DNA of 64,000 bases, from the NCBI GenBank assembly GCA_003994795.1, contig AP018269.1, positions 5,457,254 through 5,521,253 on the forward strand, given 5' to 3'. The translations under genes and the position numbers were made by a program. The first letter of the stretch is position 1. Each line of letters begins with the position of its first letter. This document shows, in pieces, positions 17,733 through 26,907 of the stretch. The notes under the pieces were generated by a model. The model did no database searches. It saw only the letters and a program-made list of their open reading frames with translations, and was not told the origin of the DNA. This DNA comes from Cylindrospermum sp. NIES-4074. GTDB lineage: Bacteria > Cyanobacteriota > Cyanobacteriia > Cyanobacteriales > Nostocaceae.

Positions 17733-18716
17733 TCAAGAAGATTGTTTAAAAGGAGTCTTTTTGGGTTTTTGCTTTTTGGCTTTATTTTTCTCGTAGTCTA
17801 ACTCCTTAAGTTTTTTCATAATTCGGCTGAAATACTCTTGCAGGTAGCTTTCTAGGGTTGTGGTTTGTTCTTTATCTAACCCAAAAACTGTATATACCTC
17901 ATCCATCGAGGCATCTAATTGTTTACCACTAGCCAGGACTTCTGTAAATGCCAGTCTGTCTGCAACGTTCCATCCCCACTGAAAAAACCGTAGGATACGC
18001 TGTACCGCGCGTAGGAGGTTAATTGGCATCCGCGTAACTCTGGCATCTTTCCCAGACAAACGTTCGCACAAGTTGATGATTTCTTCTGCACTCCAAGCAC
18101 GAGTACCCACTACGGGGAATGCTTGCTTTTCGGTTTCTGGCACACTCAAAGCGCGAACTGCAAATTTAGCAACATCCAAAGTGTCCATATAAGCAACGGG
18201 GGAAGAAGCACCAGTCACCCAAACCGGCTGATTTTCCAAAATGGGAATCCCATATTGACCGATTAACCCTTGCATAAAGCCAGCCAGCCTTAGAATGGTG
18301 TAGTTCAAGCCGGATTCAGTGAGAAAGAGTTCTGTACATCGCTTAATTTCCATTAGCGGTACATCTGGGTATTTGTCAGCATCCAGAATCGAGAAGAAGA
18401 TAAAACGCTCTATACCCGCAGTTTTCGCTGCTTGAATTAATGCTACTTTTCCATCCCAATCCACCTGTTTAATGGTCAGTGAATCCGTAGGACGGGATGT
18501 TGCAGCATCTATAACCGCAGTGACACCTTCTAATGCTCTCGTTAGGGTTTGGGGATAGCACAAGTCTCCTGAAACGAGTTCTGCACCCCATTCTTTCAGA
18601 AAAGCAGCTTTTTTCGTACTCCGAACCAAACAACGTACCTTATACCCCTCATCGATAGCACGACGAGCCACTTGTCTTCCTAAGGTGCCAGTGGCACCGA
18701 CGATTAATAATGTCAT
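17733..18716 (-). CDS. ycf39: Ycf39-like atypical short-chain dehydrogenase
   Basis: The 327-aa product is an NmrA-like Rossmann protein with the N-terminal LIVGATGTLGRQVARRA, a FSILDADKYPDVPLMEIK region and the lysine-rich tail typical of Ycf39. In cyanobacteria Ycf39 works with high-light-inducible proteins to deliver recycled chlorophyll to the D1 subunit during photosystem II repair. The gene lies next to petM on the same strand, a photosynthetic neighbourhood. The C-terminal 20 residues are very basic. Confidence 0.9.
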   Translation of the reverse strand: MTLLIVGATGTLGRQVARRAIDEGYKVRCLVRSTKKAAFLKEWGAELVSGDLCYPQTLTRALEGVTAVIDAATSRPTDSLTIKQVDWDGKVALIQAAKTAGIERFIFFSILDADKYPDVPLMEIKRCTELFLTESGLNYTILRLAGFMQGLIGQYGIPILENQPVWVTGASSPVAYMDTLDVAKFAVRALSVPETEKQAFPVVGTRAWSAEEIINLCERLSGKDARVTRMPINLLRAVQRILRFFQWGWNVADRLAFTEVLASGKQLDASMDEVYTVFGLDKEQTTTLESYLQEYFSRIMKKLKELDYEKNKAKKQKPKKTPFKQSS

Positions 18717-18860
18717 GAGGGTGGTTATAAATTTTAATGTTTTATGAAAAGAATCTTAACAGAATTACCTATACAAACAAAACTTTACATTAATTTTAAG
18801 AATTGGGGAACTTGTGGCCCCCAGAGAGTGGGGATTAGCGACAGGGGAGTAGCTAAGAAG

Positions 18861-18889
18861 CCCACACTGTATGCTTGCATCAGTGTGGG
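18861..18889 (-). terminator. Hairpin downstream of petM
   Basis: A 9-bp perfect stem (CCCACACTG/CAGTGTGGG) is extended by ATGC/GCAT around a TT loop with one bulged T. It lies 23 bases after the petM stop. The following bases on the minus strand are only moderately T-rich (CTTCTT), so it may be a 3' stabilising structure rather than a full terminator. Confidence 0.55.
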
Positions 18890-18911
18890 AGTATGTTACT
18901 CAAGTATGAGA

Positions 18912-19016
18912 TTATTCTTCTGCGCCCTGAATTTTCAGTAACAAAGCACCCAAGGCCCAACCTACGAAGATTAAACCGAATGACAACAGAGCTGCATTTA
19001 AAATTTCGCCGCCCAT
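18912..19016 (-). CDS. petM: Cytochrome b6f complex subunit PetM (subunit VII)
   Basis: The 34-aa product, too short for ordinary ORF cut-offs, starts [20 protein letters not shown] and continues with [14 protein letters not shown]. It is a single transmembrane helix with the exact length and pattern of PetM, a small subunit of the thylakoid cytochrome b6f complex. A strong AAAGGAG site lies 9 bases upstream of the ATG. It is followed on the same strand by ycf39. Confidence 0.95.
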   Translation of the reverse strand: MGGEILNAALLSFGLIFVGWALGALLLKIQGAEE

Positions 19017-19348
19017 TGGTCTGATTCTCCTTTGCGAATAGTTTATTTGACGTTTTTTGCCGTTAAAATCGGCTTGTGGTCGATTTTTGAGGACTGCTTG
19101 AGGTGACTTGATGGTTCAAATCTCATCTTCACCAGTTCAATGACCCAGGCATTTCAATTTTACTTCTACCAAGTACCCCTGGCATACTTCGGTAAACGGG
19201 GTCAATCAAGGCTTTTCAATAGCTGCTGTTTGATTAGACCTATGTAAATAATTTTAAACTAGTTTAGCGTCAGTCCCTACCAGTTTGGCGGGTGATTCTT
19301 GTCAATAGCAGAGGGACAGGAACTTAATCATAAATATACAGCAAATAA
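19017..19348. other. Divergent promoter region petM / pdxA
   Basis: This 332-bp spacer lies between divergent genes. Apart from the petM ribosome-binding site (AAAGGAG, near 19026-19032) no specific promoter or operator can be assigned by eye. There is no repeat. Confidence 0.5.
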
Positions 19349-20419
19349 ATGTATCAAGCAAATCTAGATGACATAAAAGATTATCGTCGAGAAAAACGCC
19401 CACGTTTGGCTTTGACACTGGGAGATCCTGCGGGGATTGGGCCAGAGGTGATTTTGAAGGCTTTAGCAGATTTGGAAGTTAGTCAAAACTGTGATTTAGT
19501 GGTGGTGGGTAGTCGGGATTTATTGACTCGGACTTATGAGGAACTGAATTTAGAATATTTGGCAAATCCAGCCCAGTTGTCAGTGATTGATGTGCCTGCG
19601 GTTGGGGATACAATTACGGGTACGGGTAATGCAGCGAGTGGTGCGGCGAGTTTTGCTTATATGGAATGTGCGATCGCCAAAACATTGGCTGGGGAATTTG
19701 ATGGCATTGTGACAGGCCCCATCGCTAAATCTGCTTGGAAAGCCGCAGGTTACAATTATCCAGGGCAAACAGAACTTTTAGCCGAAAAATCAGGTGTTGA
19801 CCGCTTTGGGATGTTGTTTGTGGCGCGATCGCCTTTTACCGACTGGACACTGCGAGCTTTACTTGCTACCACACATATTCCCCTACGTCAAGTAGCTGAT
19901 GCGCTCACACCGCAGTTGTTGACTAAAAAACTAGATTTGCTGGTGGAGTGTTTAGAGCAAGATTTTGGCATAGAACAAGGGAGAATTGCGATCGCTGGTT
20001 TGAATCCCCATAGCGGCGAGATGGGACAATTGGGAAAAGAAGAAATCGATTGGTTAATTCCCTGGTTGGAGCAAGAACGGCAGAAACGCCCACATTTGCA
20101 GCTAGATGGGCCGATACCACCAGATACGATGTGGGTAAAACCTGGTCAAGCTTGGTATGGGAATGCTGACGTACAACATCCTGCTGATGGTTATTTGGCA
20201 CTTTACCACGACCAAGGCTTGATTCCGGTTAAGTTGATGGCTTTTGACAGGGCGGTAAATACTACTATTGGTTTACCTTTTGTCAGAACTTCTCCCGATC
20301 ACGGAACCGCATTTGATATTGCAGGAAAGGGAATTGCCGATGCTACAAGTATGAAAGAGGCGATCGCATTAGCGGTAGAATTGGTTAATGGCAGATTGGC
20401 AGCGATTAAGAAAGTCTAG
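19349..20419 (+). CDS. pdxA: 4-hydroxythreonine-4-phosphate dehydrogenase
   Basis: The 356-aa enzyme oxidises 4-phosphohydroxy-L-threonine in pyridoxal phosphate synthesis. Family segments are [13 protein letters not shown] near residue 22, [17 protein letters not shown], the metal-ligand region [17 protein letters not shown] and [17 protein letters not shown] near the end. The first ~15 residues ([15 protein letters not shown]) extend beyond most homologues. The start has no clear Shine-Dalgarno sequence, so an internal start is possible. Confidence 0.94.
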   Translation: MYQANLDDIKDYRREKRPRLALTLGDPAGIGPEVILKALADLEVSQNCDLVVVGSRDLLTRTYEELNLEYLANPAQLSVIDVPAVGDTITGTGNAASGAASFAYMECAIAKTLAGEFDGIVTGPIAKSAWKAAGYNYPGQTELLAEKSGVDRFGMLFVARSPFTDWTLRALLATTHIPLRQVADALTPQLLTKKLDLLVECLEQDFGIEQGRIAIAGLNPHSGEMGQLGKEEIDWLIPWLEQERQKRPHLQLDGPIPPDTMWVKPGQAWYGNADVQHPADGYLALYHDQGLIPVKLMAFDRAVNTTIGLPFVRTSPDHGTAFDIAGKGIADATSMKEAIALAVELVNGRLAAIKKV

Positions 20420-20478
20420 AAGTAAGAGTGATCACGAAAAACTCATCACAGAACTGGATAAGTTGGCACCAGCCACAC

Positions 20479-20745
20479 CTAACCCCAAGGTGAGGGGATT
20501 GCTGTTGTGGAAAGTACCTTTTTCGGCATCAACCTAATAGCTGCTCTACCACAAGTAGGACATGGGATCTCAATCTGTTCTGGAGATAGACCTTCCACCT
20601 CGCTCAATAGCCCCTGTTTACAATGCCAGCACTCATATATTACCCTAATAACTGGCTTGTCACAGTCAAAGAATCTCACATGTTGACACTGACGTGGTTG
20701 CAATTCTTCATCTGGCTTCCGAGGTTTTGGCTTTTCGTAATTCAT
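20479..20745 (-). CDS. Hypothetical zinc-ribbon-like protein
   Basis: The 88-aa product has two Cys pairs, CWHC (about 39-42) and CPTC (about 62-65). A basic N-terminus (KPKPRKPDEE) and an extra Cys pair at 20 and 28 precede them. This suggests a small zinc ribbon. No family is recognised. It is convergent with pdxA and ends 59 bases from its stop. The amino-acid make-up supports a real gene. Confidence 0.5.
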   Translation of the reverse strand: MNYEKPKPRKPDEELQPRQCQHVRFFDCDKPVIRVIYECWHCKQGLLSEVEGLSPEQIEIPCPTCGRAAIRLMPKKVLSTTAIPSPWG

Positions 20746-21090
20746 AACTACTCATCTGTGGATGTTTTTGATGTGGAAGGTAGTGTAGATTCTAGCGCGT
20801 CCTTGATATGTTCTCTACTTTCACTGCCTTGGGCTACCTTCCAACCTTTCATGCGATCGCTGATCTTTTCATAATCTGGACTATTTTACTCATTTTATTG
20901 GGAACGTCCACACTACCATTAGACAGTGGTGGCAATCCATCTGGGAGTGTGGGAACCCAAGCCTGAGTGCGATGCCTACAGCGGGTGCTTTGCGCGATCG
21001 CTCAAAAACACCCGAAAAAATGAGGACTGGCATCAAATCCCGTTGAATAGTTCTCATTAGGGCTGACACAGAAACGCAGAGAGTTGCAAA
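20746..21090. other. Intergenic region
   Basis: This is a 345-bp spacer downstream of the TpsA-like gene. It includes an imperfect inverted repeat with GCGGGTG (about 20980) and CACCCG (about 21010) around a HIP1 site, which could serve as the 3' end of the TpsA-like transcript. Nothing else was seen. Confidence 0.4.
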
Positions 21091-23541
21091 TTAACGAACA
21101 GTGCAAGTTGCCTGAGTAAGCGCAGGGGTATGAGGTGTCGCAGTAGGTGCTTCAACAACCAAAACCACATTACCATTGGCATCTATCACCCACCCTTGTG
21201 CTTCAACAATTTGCTCAGGGGGATTGACAGGTTCATATTTTTGTGCGTCTTTTAACTTCTGAATTGCTACTCTGCTGTTAACATCCTCAGCACGATTTTC
21301 ACCCGTCGGCTCCAGTGACACCCAATCAGCTACCACCGCATCACCCGTCAATGGTTCTAGAGGATTGGATGCTATTCCTCCGCGTCCTGTGGAAGTAAAC
21401 GAATTACCTGCGAGTTTCCCACCACCACCGCAGCTAGCAACAATTTTACCTGTGGCATCGATCGGATTTTGAGACAGTTCCTCTAATCCTTTTTTAGGGT
21501 CAGTGTCTGGTGTATTGATTTGTATAGTGCCATTTAGTGAAGGGTTTTGCTGAGAAAACGCTGTGATATCGCTTGTTTTGAGGTCTTGGGGCTTGAGTTT
21601 CGCTGGGTCTTTAGTGTTCAACAGCCTCTCCAAGTCTGCACGAGTACGAGGAAACAGCCCAAAGATACCCTTAGCATTGATGATGATATTACCACCGGCA
21701 TCAGAGAAGGCATTGGCAGTGATATCGTTATTTTCTAAAGGCGCGGCGACAATAAAGCCATTACGGGCATTGATAGTGATATTACCGCCATCACCTACCG
21801 TGCTTACACTGGTGGATATTTGACTCTTGCGGCGCAATAGTAATGAATTCTGCACCTGTAGCGTAATATTGCCACCCTTACCTGATTGAGCTTCAGCCGT
21901 GAGTTGTCCGTTGTTGTCAAGAAGTACGGAGCGTGCAGATATATTGACTGCACCTGCTTGCCCCAGATTACTTACATCTCCTTGGTAAATAAAACCTTTT
22001 GGAACTTGACTACTCACAGTTATGGCGGCTCCGTCCCGCACGGTCAATTGCTTTGTGTCAATTGTCATTTTTCCGGCATTTCCATAACCTTGAGTTGAAG
22101 TAAACAAGCCACTGACAACAGAACCATCGTTTGAAGTTCCAGTTATTTCTACAAGATCGGCAGCGTTCACAGTTAAATCCCCACCTTGTCCTGTAGCTGG
22201 TAGAAATCGCTTGCCACGTAACACCATTCCATCAGCACTTGTTAATACTCTTGCTCCACCTTGGAGACGCAATCTCCCAGTGTTAATAGTTATGTTGCCA
22301 GCATCTCCAGGGCCGAAAGTTGCACTCAACAGCACGCTGGGTATAAAACTATCACTATCTCCAGAGAAACTTCCATCGATTAGTTCCACAGAATCTAAGG
22401 CATTAACAGTCAAGCGTCCCCCTGAACCTGAACCAATACTATTCGTTGAGACTTGTGCCCCATTCAAGACGGTTAATTTCTTTGTGGTGATAGTTATATC
22501 TCCAGCTTTTCCGTTACCAAAAGTCGCTGTCGACAAGGATGTATACGAATCAATTTCTACGGAATCTGAAGCATTAACTGTCAAATTCATTCCTGGTTGC
22601 GATGCAAAAGTATACGTCAAAATCTGTGACTTGTCAGTTAGTAGCACGCGTCTACCTTGTATCTGGATGTTGCCACCACTGTCACCGCTAGCATCCACCT
22701 GAGATAAAATCTCAGAACCGTTAATATCTTGCCGTTTGATGAGTTGAATGTTCTGGAAATTCTGAACACCTTCATATCCCAATATCCAACCTTGATTCGT
22801 TGGGTTAAGACTGACCAGACTATTTCTGGCGACACTTCCTAGCCCAATTTGTCCCGATACTGCTGTTAAATTTCCGCCCTCCAATATTACATCACCACCC
22901 ACAAGTGCCAATGTTTTACTTGGCTGTACTTGTAGCCCGACAGGTTGGCCCAAGGTATTAGTTGTTTTGCCATCGAGACTGGGTGCTTGGGATTGATTGC
23001 GGATGGCAGCCGCAGTTGATCCAAATTGCAAGCCAACTGGAACACTCATCTTCAACAGGGGTATAGTTTGAGGATTAGTAGCACTAAATTTAGTACCATC
23101 TGCAAAGTTCACACTACTGGCCGTAGTCGCTAGAAATGAACCATTGAGTTGTAAAGAAGCATTGGGGCCAAAAACAATCCCGTTAGGATTAATCAGAAAC
23201 AAGTTAGCTGCACCATCAACCTTCAGAGTACCTTGAATATCAGAAAAAGACTTACCCGTTACCCGGCTAAAAATGTTCTCTGTATTCCCCACATTTTGAA
23301 AGTTGGCTGTAAACCCAGCAGGAATAGAAAATTTGTCAAAACTATGAAAAAGATTACTTCCAGATTTGGTTCCACCGTCAATATTTATGATCTTGTCCTT
23401 GTCCGGTGGTGTAACTTGAGAATTACTAGGTAAAGTGCCATCTGGGGTGATTTCGGCAATAGCCGAGTTGGCAGAGAAAGCAATTATTACACCACCTATT
23501 ACCAGTCCTAGCCCTTGAAAACAGATCCAAAGATTACTCAT
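21091..23541 (-). CDS. TpsA-like filamentous haemagglutinin-type secreted protein
   Basis: The 816-aa product has a Sec signal peptide (cleavage expected after SAIA, residue 29). A two-partner-secretion N-terminal domain follows (SNSQVTPPD, LFHSFDKFSIPAG, ANLFLINPNGIVFGPNA). A long beta-helix follows, with repeated G-[DK]-[AG]-GN/D-ITI-x-[TA] units. The C-terminal region has CGGGGKLAGNSF and GDAVVADW, common in cyanobacterial proteins of this class. Such proteins are exported by a TpsB pore, not seen in this window, and act as adhesins or surface proteins. Its 5' leader and N-terminus are shared with the small genes upstream. Confidence 0.9.
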   Translation of the reverse strand: MSNLWICFQGLGLVIGGVIIAFSANSAIAEITPDGTLPSNSQVTPPDKDKIINIDGGTKSGSNLFHSFDKFSIPAGFTANFQNVGNTENIFSRVTGKSFSDIQGTLKVDGAANLFLINPNGIVFGPNASLQLNGSFLATTASSVNFADGTKFSATNPQTIPLLKMSVPVGLQFGSTAAAIRNQSQAPSLDGKTTNTLGQPVGLQVQPSKTLALVGGDVILEGGNLTAVSGQIGLGSVARNSLVSLNPTNQGWILGYEGVQNFQNIQLIKRQDINGSEILSQVDASGDSGGNIQIQGRRVLLTDKSQILTYTFASQPGMNLTVNASDSVEIDSYTSLSTATFGNGKAGDITITTKKLTVLNGAQVSTNSIGSGSGGRLTVNALDSVELIDGSFSGDSDSFIPSVLLSATFGPGDAGNITINTGRLRLQGGARVLTSADGMVLRGKRFLPATGQGGDLTVNAADLVEITGTSNDGSVVSGLFTSTQGYGNAGKMTIDTKQLTVRDGAAITVSSQVPKGFIYQGDVSNLGQAGAVNISARSVLLDNNGQLTAEAQSGKGGNITLQVQNSLLLRRKSQISTSVSTVGDGGNITINARNGFIVAAPLENNDITANAFSDAGGNIIINAKGIFGLFPRTRADLERLLNTKDPAKLKPQDLKTSDITAFSQQNPSLNGTIQINTPDTDPKKGLEELSQNPIDATGKIVASCGGGGKLAGNSFTSTGRGGIASNPLEPLTGDAVVADWVSLEPTGENRAEDVNSRVAIQKLKDAQKYEPVNPPEQIVEAQGWVIDANGNVVLVVEAPTATPHTPALTQATCTVR

Positions 23542-23963
23542 ACTAGATATTGCACCTCTTCTAAATAAAAGTGACTATGCATTTATATTAAAATATACTA
23601 GATTTAAAGTTAATTTATATGTGTTATTTACCAAACGTTGTATCATTTATTATTTGCCAATAAAACCAAACGAAAACAGGGACACAAAACTAATGTGCCC
23701 CTACAAAAAATTTTATTTCACTGAATTTGACAATAAGCTGTTGGTGCTTTTGCTAATTGCAAAAGTACCAAACAAAAATATCAAGCTGTTCAGGCATTTA
23801 AGCAAACTATGGGTGATTATGATGCCAGAATTTTCGCCCTCAGGCACAAAGACTGGCCTGCAAATTCTGATTGATCGTCATGAATGGCAGGCAATATATT
23901 ACTCAGCAGGAAAAGAACTAATAAGCAACCTTGTAATAAAACCGATCGCCATAGTTTACTAAA
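23542..23963. other. Spacer between TpsA-like gene and cysteine-tailed peptide gene
   Basis: This is a 422-bp spacer. It holds the TpsA-like leader (AGAGGTGCAATATC just before the ATG) and an imperfect 13-bp inverted repeat (TTGGTGCTTTTGC at 23741-23753, GCAAAAGTACCAA at 23759-23771). A 113-codon plus-strand frame at 23621-23962 looks spurious. Confidence 0.5.
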
Positions 23964-24272
23964 TCATGGACAGTTACAGGCATAGCAGCCCAGAGGGTTG
24001 TAAGGTGGAGCTGGGCAAGGCACACACCACCCACATCCATTTATTGTAAATGTCTGTTCGGAACTTGTTTTGAGAAATTCCTCAAGTTCCTGATTCCCAG
24101 CGCAATCGCTAGGTTGGAGTTGAGATAGGTCGATAATGCATTGAAATTTAAGTACATTTTTCCCAAGGATTCCATACTTTTTCAGCACTTTTCCAAAGTT
24201 AGAGTCCTTCAAACTCTCACTCAGTTCTTGCTGAATCTCTGCTTCTAACTGCTGCAATTTGCGATCATTCAT
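23964..24272 (-). CDS. Short peptide with charged leader and six-Cys tail
   Basis: The 102-aa product has no signal peptide. It begins with a charged helical leader (MNDRKLQQLEAEIQQELSES), has two isolated Cys near 45 and 57, and ends in a 24-residue tail with the pattern GC-x-WC-x2-C-P...GC-x2-C-x-CP. Nearly the same tail ends the secreted 167-aa protein at 25564-26067. A leader plus Cys-rich core is what a RiPP precursor looks like, but no modifying enzyme is in sight. It is minus strand, between the array and the TpsA-like gene. The family is not recognised. Confidence 0.65.
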   Translation of the reverse strand: MNDRKLQQLEAEIQQELSESLKDSNFGKVLKKYGILGKNVLKFQCIIDLSQLQPSDCAGNQELEEFLKTSSEQTFTINGCGWCVPCPAPPYNPLGCYACNCP

Positions 24273-24743
24273 GACTAGCTGTTTGTTTTTGAACTAAGTG
24301 AATTAGCCAACTGATTTTAGTTGGAGTAACAATTTAAGCTTTCACCTTAGTTTGTTTAGATTACGCAATATATTTAAAAAACTTAATATTTTCCAGGGGA
24401 TTAAATTGTAGTTTTCTTAACTTTGGCTACTGTATGCTTGTCTGGGAAAACACTAAAAATCAACCAATGCCTTTCTAGATAAAGGTTACAACCACAATAT
24501 TTACTTGCTAAGTACTTCTACGCTTTTTATGGAGAGGTTGCTAATGTTTCCTGTTACAGTTGGTTACTATCTGTTAATTTTGGGAATATATATCTACCCT
24601 AAAACCCTTTTTGAATAAGACTTATAGCTCAAAAATCACTTTCTAACAACTGCGATAATTTCTGTATGAAGGTTGCCTGCATTTCTTATTTTATTTAGCA
24701 AGATGGCTGTTACCCATCAGCCAGATTACCAAGGTAAAGGTCT
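24273..24743. other. Spacer upstream of the 102-aa peptide gene
   Basis: This is ~470 bp of AT-rich sequence upstream of the 102-aa peptide gene. No ORF, repeat or RNA structure was recognised. It leads into the decayed sequence that is related to 31199-31463. Confidence 0.4.
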
Positions 24744-25305
24744 AATTATTCTCTTGCTGAAAGAAAATATTTTCTCAGTCAATCACAGCAAGTCTTAGCC
24801 CCTGATTAACGAACTCAAAAGCTTACCCAAAAGAATTTGGGTGAAGTAATGACATTTTTCTTGTTTCTGCATGCTGTAATCGCCTTGGATGCTATCTGGA
24901 ATCAGCCCCCCCAGAAATATTTATTCCTTGGCTATCTACAGCTGGTTTAGATCTAACCATTATTTTAGAAATTTCCTCAATCAGTATTGGTGCGATGGCG
25001 TTCCGCCCGGCGGAAACGATGGTGCGTATGTTGCCAAGGCTTGCTGTATCCAGCAAGTCTTCACCGTGCCTTTGGCACGGTGCAACCATCCTTTTAGGAT
25101 GGTTGGGCAACAGCACCCGCTCCCGCGATCGCAGTTATCATTGGTTGGAACTTCCTAGCCCAGATATTGGCGATCGGTTATATGCAGACGCATTGGGGCT
25201 AAGGGTGTGCCTTTTCTCTGTGGGGACAATGAAGACGGATTTAAAGGCGTTCTCGATGCCAGCCAGTTTTTAAATCATGGTATGTTTGCGATCGCCTCCG
25301 GCTGA
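24744..25305 (+). pseudogene. Decayed ORF copy A flanking the cysteine-protein array
   Basis: Plus-strand fragments read LIILLLKENIFSVNHSKS, then a stop and LINELKSLPKRIWVK, then LEISSISIGAMA. After a 112-bp palindromic insertion come APAPAIAVIIGWNFLAQILA and, in a shifted frame, GVLDASQFLNHGMFAIASG. The same order of fragments occurs at 31199-31463, so both are degenerate copies of one ancestral segment that included a membrane helix. The parent family is not recognised. Confidence 0.5.
25001..25112. repeat. Inserted palindrome cluster with cloverleaf potential
   Basis: The palindrome TTCCGCCCGGCGGAA (25001-25015) is followed by an outer 7-bp stem (TGTTGCC 25029-25035, GGCAACA 25106-25112). 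This encloses three perfect hairpins: CTTGCTG/CAGCAAG, ACCGTGCC/GGCACGGT and AACCATCC/GGATGGTT. Comparison with the sister copy near 31363 shows that the block interrupts otherwise continuous sequence, so it is an insertion. Confidence 0.75.
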
Positions 25306-25383
25306 GTGCAGCCCAAAGCAAATCGGGAATATGGTTTACAAAGTCTATCGTTTGCCAAAAAAATAAAGTTGGGGTACAACAAT

Positions 25384-25510
25384 GTTCATTGGTATCAACT
25401 TAAGCTCAAATCCTTACCATATCTCGTTAAGAGTCTCAGGCTCTTAAGTGCTATCACGGAGGCTCTACCTCTGTTGTCAAGGTTTTTACGTTAAGTTGAC
25501 ACCAATGAAC
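25384..25510. mobile_element. MITE-like element, TCATTGGTGTCAACTTAA family, copy 1
   Basis: Inverted repeats of 20 bp with one mismatch (25384-25403 and 25491-25510; core TTGGTGTCAACTTAA) bound 127 bp of non-coding sequence. A longer relative with extended arms lies at 43203-43432 in the restriction island. Confidence 0.7.
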
Positions 25511-25563
25511 AGGAATGAGTCTCTACAAAAAGCCTCTACTTCACTGGTGACTGGTATTTAGGT

Positions 25564-26067
25564 TCATGGACAATTACAGGAGTAACAGCCTATGGGATTG
25601 CCAGTTGTTGGGCAAGGAACACACCATGCACATCCAGATATTGTAAATTGCGTGAGCTTACCATCTGTTTTTGTAATTGTGCCTGCAAGATTCTGATATT
25701 GTTGCTTATTAACTCCAATATAAACTTGATTATGAGTTTGGTATGAACTGTACTCAAGTTTGAGGATGTCATCACCTAATGTACTGTAAGTTTGATTTGT
25801 TATCCCACTTATATTCTTCTGGAAATTTGCAGCATTCTGGAAGTCGAATTTACTGAAGCTGGAGAAAGGAACCTGTTTACAACTGCGGGAGGGATTGCTT
25901 ATATCTTGGGTTTCACCTTCAACAATTCTGATATTCTCTTGTGGGGTCACATCAGAATTATTAGGCAGAATAGCCTCCTGGTTAATTTGAGCAATAGCAG
26001 AGTTTCCAGAGAAAGCTATTGCACCAATTATTGAAATTCCTTTAACCCAAACCCAAAGTTTACTCAT
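25564..26067 (-). CDS. Array protein 1: secreted mini-TPS protein with six-Cys tail
   Basis: The 167-aa product has a Sec signal peptide (GAIAFSGNSAIA, cleavage after 26), the TpsA-like TLPNNSDVTPQE-type stretch (here ILPNNSDVTPQE) and SRSCKQ with a lone Cys. A middle part (FQNAANFQ, TNQTYSTLGDDILKLEY) looks like a shrunken TPS domain. Its tail, from about residue 144, carries six Cys in the order GC-x-WC-x2-CP...GC-x2-C-x-CP, almost the same as that of the 102-aa peptide downstream. It is the copy closest to the TpsA-like gene. The function is unknown; disulfide or metal binding outside the cytoplasm is inferred. Confidence 0.8.
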   Translation of the reverse strand: MSKLWVWVKGISIIGAIAFSGNSAIAQINQEAILPNNSDVTPQENIRIVEGETQDISNPSRSCKQVPFSSFSKFDFQNAANFQKNISGITNQTYSTLGDDILKLEYSSYQTHNQVYIGVNKQQYQNLAGTITKTDGKLTQFTISGCAWCVPCPTTGNPIGCYSCNCP

Positions 26068-26418
26068 GGTTGATATTGCACCTTGCTAAATAACTAAAAA
26101 TTAACAAAAAACGGTAGCGCTACACCTATATTAAGCAGACTACATTGATTTCAGGGAACTTTATTTCCCTATTTACAAAAATTTCCAATTGTCAGCAACA
26201 TAGGGCATGAGAAAAAATAATTTGACTCTACAAAAAATCCGTGTTGCATCCAATTGGAAATTCCTCCGATTAGTAGCAGTGTTGTTAACTTCCCTGCTGA
26301 TTAATAACTAAGACAAAATTGCATTAAATTGCTAACAAGATAATGCAATTTCTAATAAGTTATTTTGTTACCTTTTTCTCTATAGTCAGATTTAAGATGC
26401 ATTGCTCTGGCAATAGTA
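26068..26418. other. Array spacer (representative)
   Basis: This 351-bp spacer is typical of the four others at 26908-27257, 27741-28065, 28552-28895 and 29382-29707. Each has the leader before the ATG, an AT-rich upstream part, the dyad element, a conserved TTAGTAGCAGTG block and an AT-rich hairpin near the 3' end of the next gene (here AAATTGCATTA/TAATGCAATTT at 26315-26351). Confidence 0.7.
26181..26261. repeat. Conserved dyad element in array spacers
   Basis: Perfect 11-bp inverted repeats ATTTCCAATTG (26181-26191) and CAATTGGAAAT (26251-26261) are 59 bases apart. Related pairs occur in each spacer: 27022/27093, 27851/27923, 28663/28733 and 29493/29564, with 0-1 mismatch, plus a weak version at 30880. 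They lie about 110 bp upstream of each gene start. They could be a protein-binding dyad, a long-loop RNA stem or the ends of an old insertion. Confidence 0.8.
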
Positions 26419-26907
26419 TTAACAAGGACAAACGCAAGCAAAACATACAATTTCACCATTATCCAGTACACATTTGACGCAGCCATTCGCAATAAGCTTA
26501 CTATCTGTTTTTGTAGTTGTGTCTGCAAGATTCTGATATTGTCGCTTATTAACTCCAATAGAAACTTGATTATGAGTTGGGTATGAACTGTACTCAAGTT
26601 TGAGGATGTCATCACCTAATGTACTGTAAGTTTGATTTGTTATCCCACTTGTATTATTCTGATAATTTGCAGCAATCTGGAAGTTGAGTATGCTGAATTT
26701 GGAGAAAGGAACCTGTTTACAACTGCGGGAGAGTTTGCTTATATCTTGGTTTTTACCTTCAATAATTCTGATATTCTCTTGTGTGGTAACATCAGCATTA
26801 TTAGGCAAAGTAACCTCCTGGTTAATTTGGGCAATAGCGGAGTTTCCAGAGAAAGCTATTGCACCAATTATTGAAATTCCTTTAACCCAAACCCAAAGTT
26901 TACTCAT
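26419..26907 (-). CDS. Array protein 2: secreted mini-TPS protein with Cys tail
   Basis: The 162-aa product is close to array protein 1 for its first ~135 residues: the same MSKLWVWVKGISIIGAIAFS signal, SRSCKQVPFSKFS and the TYSTLGDDILKLEYSS block. It then diverges to an unrelated Cys tail, NGCVKCVLDNGEIVCFACVC, ending in PC. The switch from near identity to a different tail is abrupt. The start is set by the conserved leader with AAGGTG 11 bases upstream. The function is unknown. Confidence 0.8.
   Translation of the reverse strand: MSKLWVWVKGISIIGAIAFSGNSAIAQINQEVTLPNNADVTTQENIRIIEGKNQDISKLSRSCKQVPFSKFSILNFQIAANYQNNTSGITNQTYSTLGDDILKLEYSSYPTHNQVSIGVNKRQYQNLADTTTKTDSKLIANGCVKCVLDNGEIVCFACVCPC

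Noticed and set aside
22211-22702. 163-codon plus-strand frame within the TpsA-like gene
   Set aside because: It is an antisense shadow of the repetitive beta-helix coding sequence.
23621-23962. 113-codon plus-strand frame
   Set aside because: It lies antisense in the spacer of the array region, with no ribosome-binding site and no homology I can name.
25001-25112. tRNA gene suggested by cloverleaf folding
   Set aside because: There is no anticodon-loop, T-loop (GGTTCRA) or acceptor features, and arm sizes do not fit a tRNA.
24889-25273. Two overlapping plus-strand frames of about 90 codons
   Set aside because: They read through the inserted palindrome cluster and decayed ORF copy A in frames unrelated to the ancestral one.
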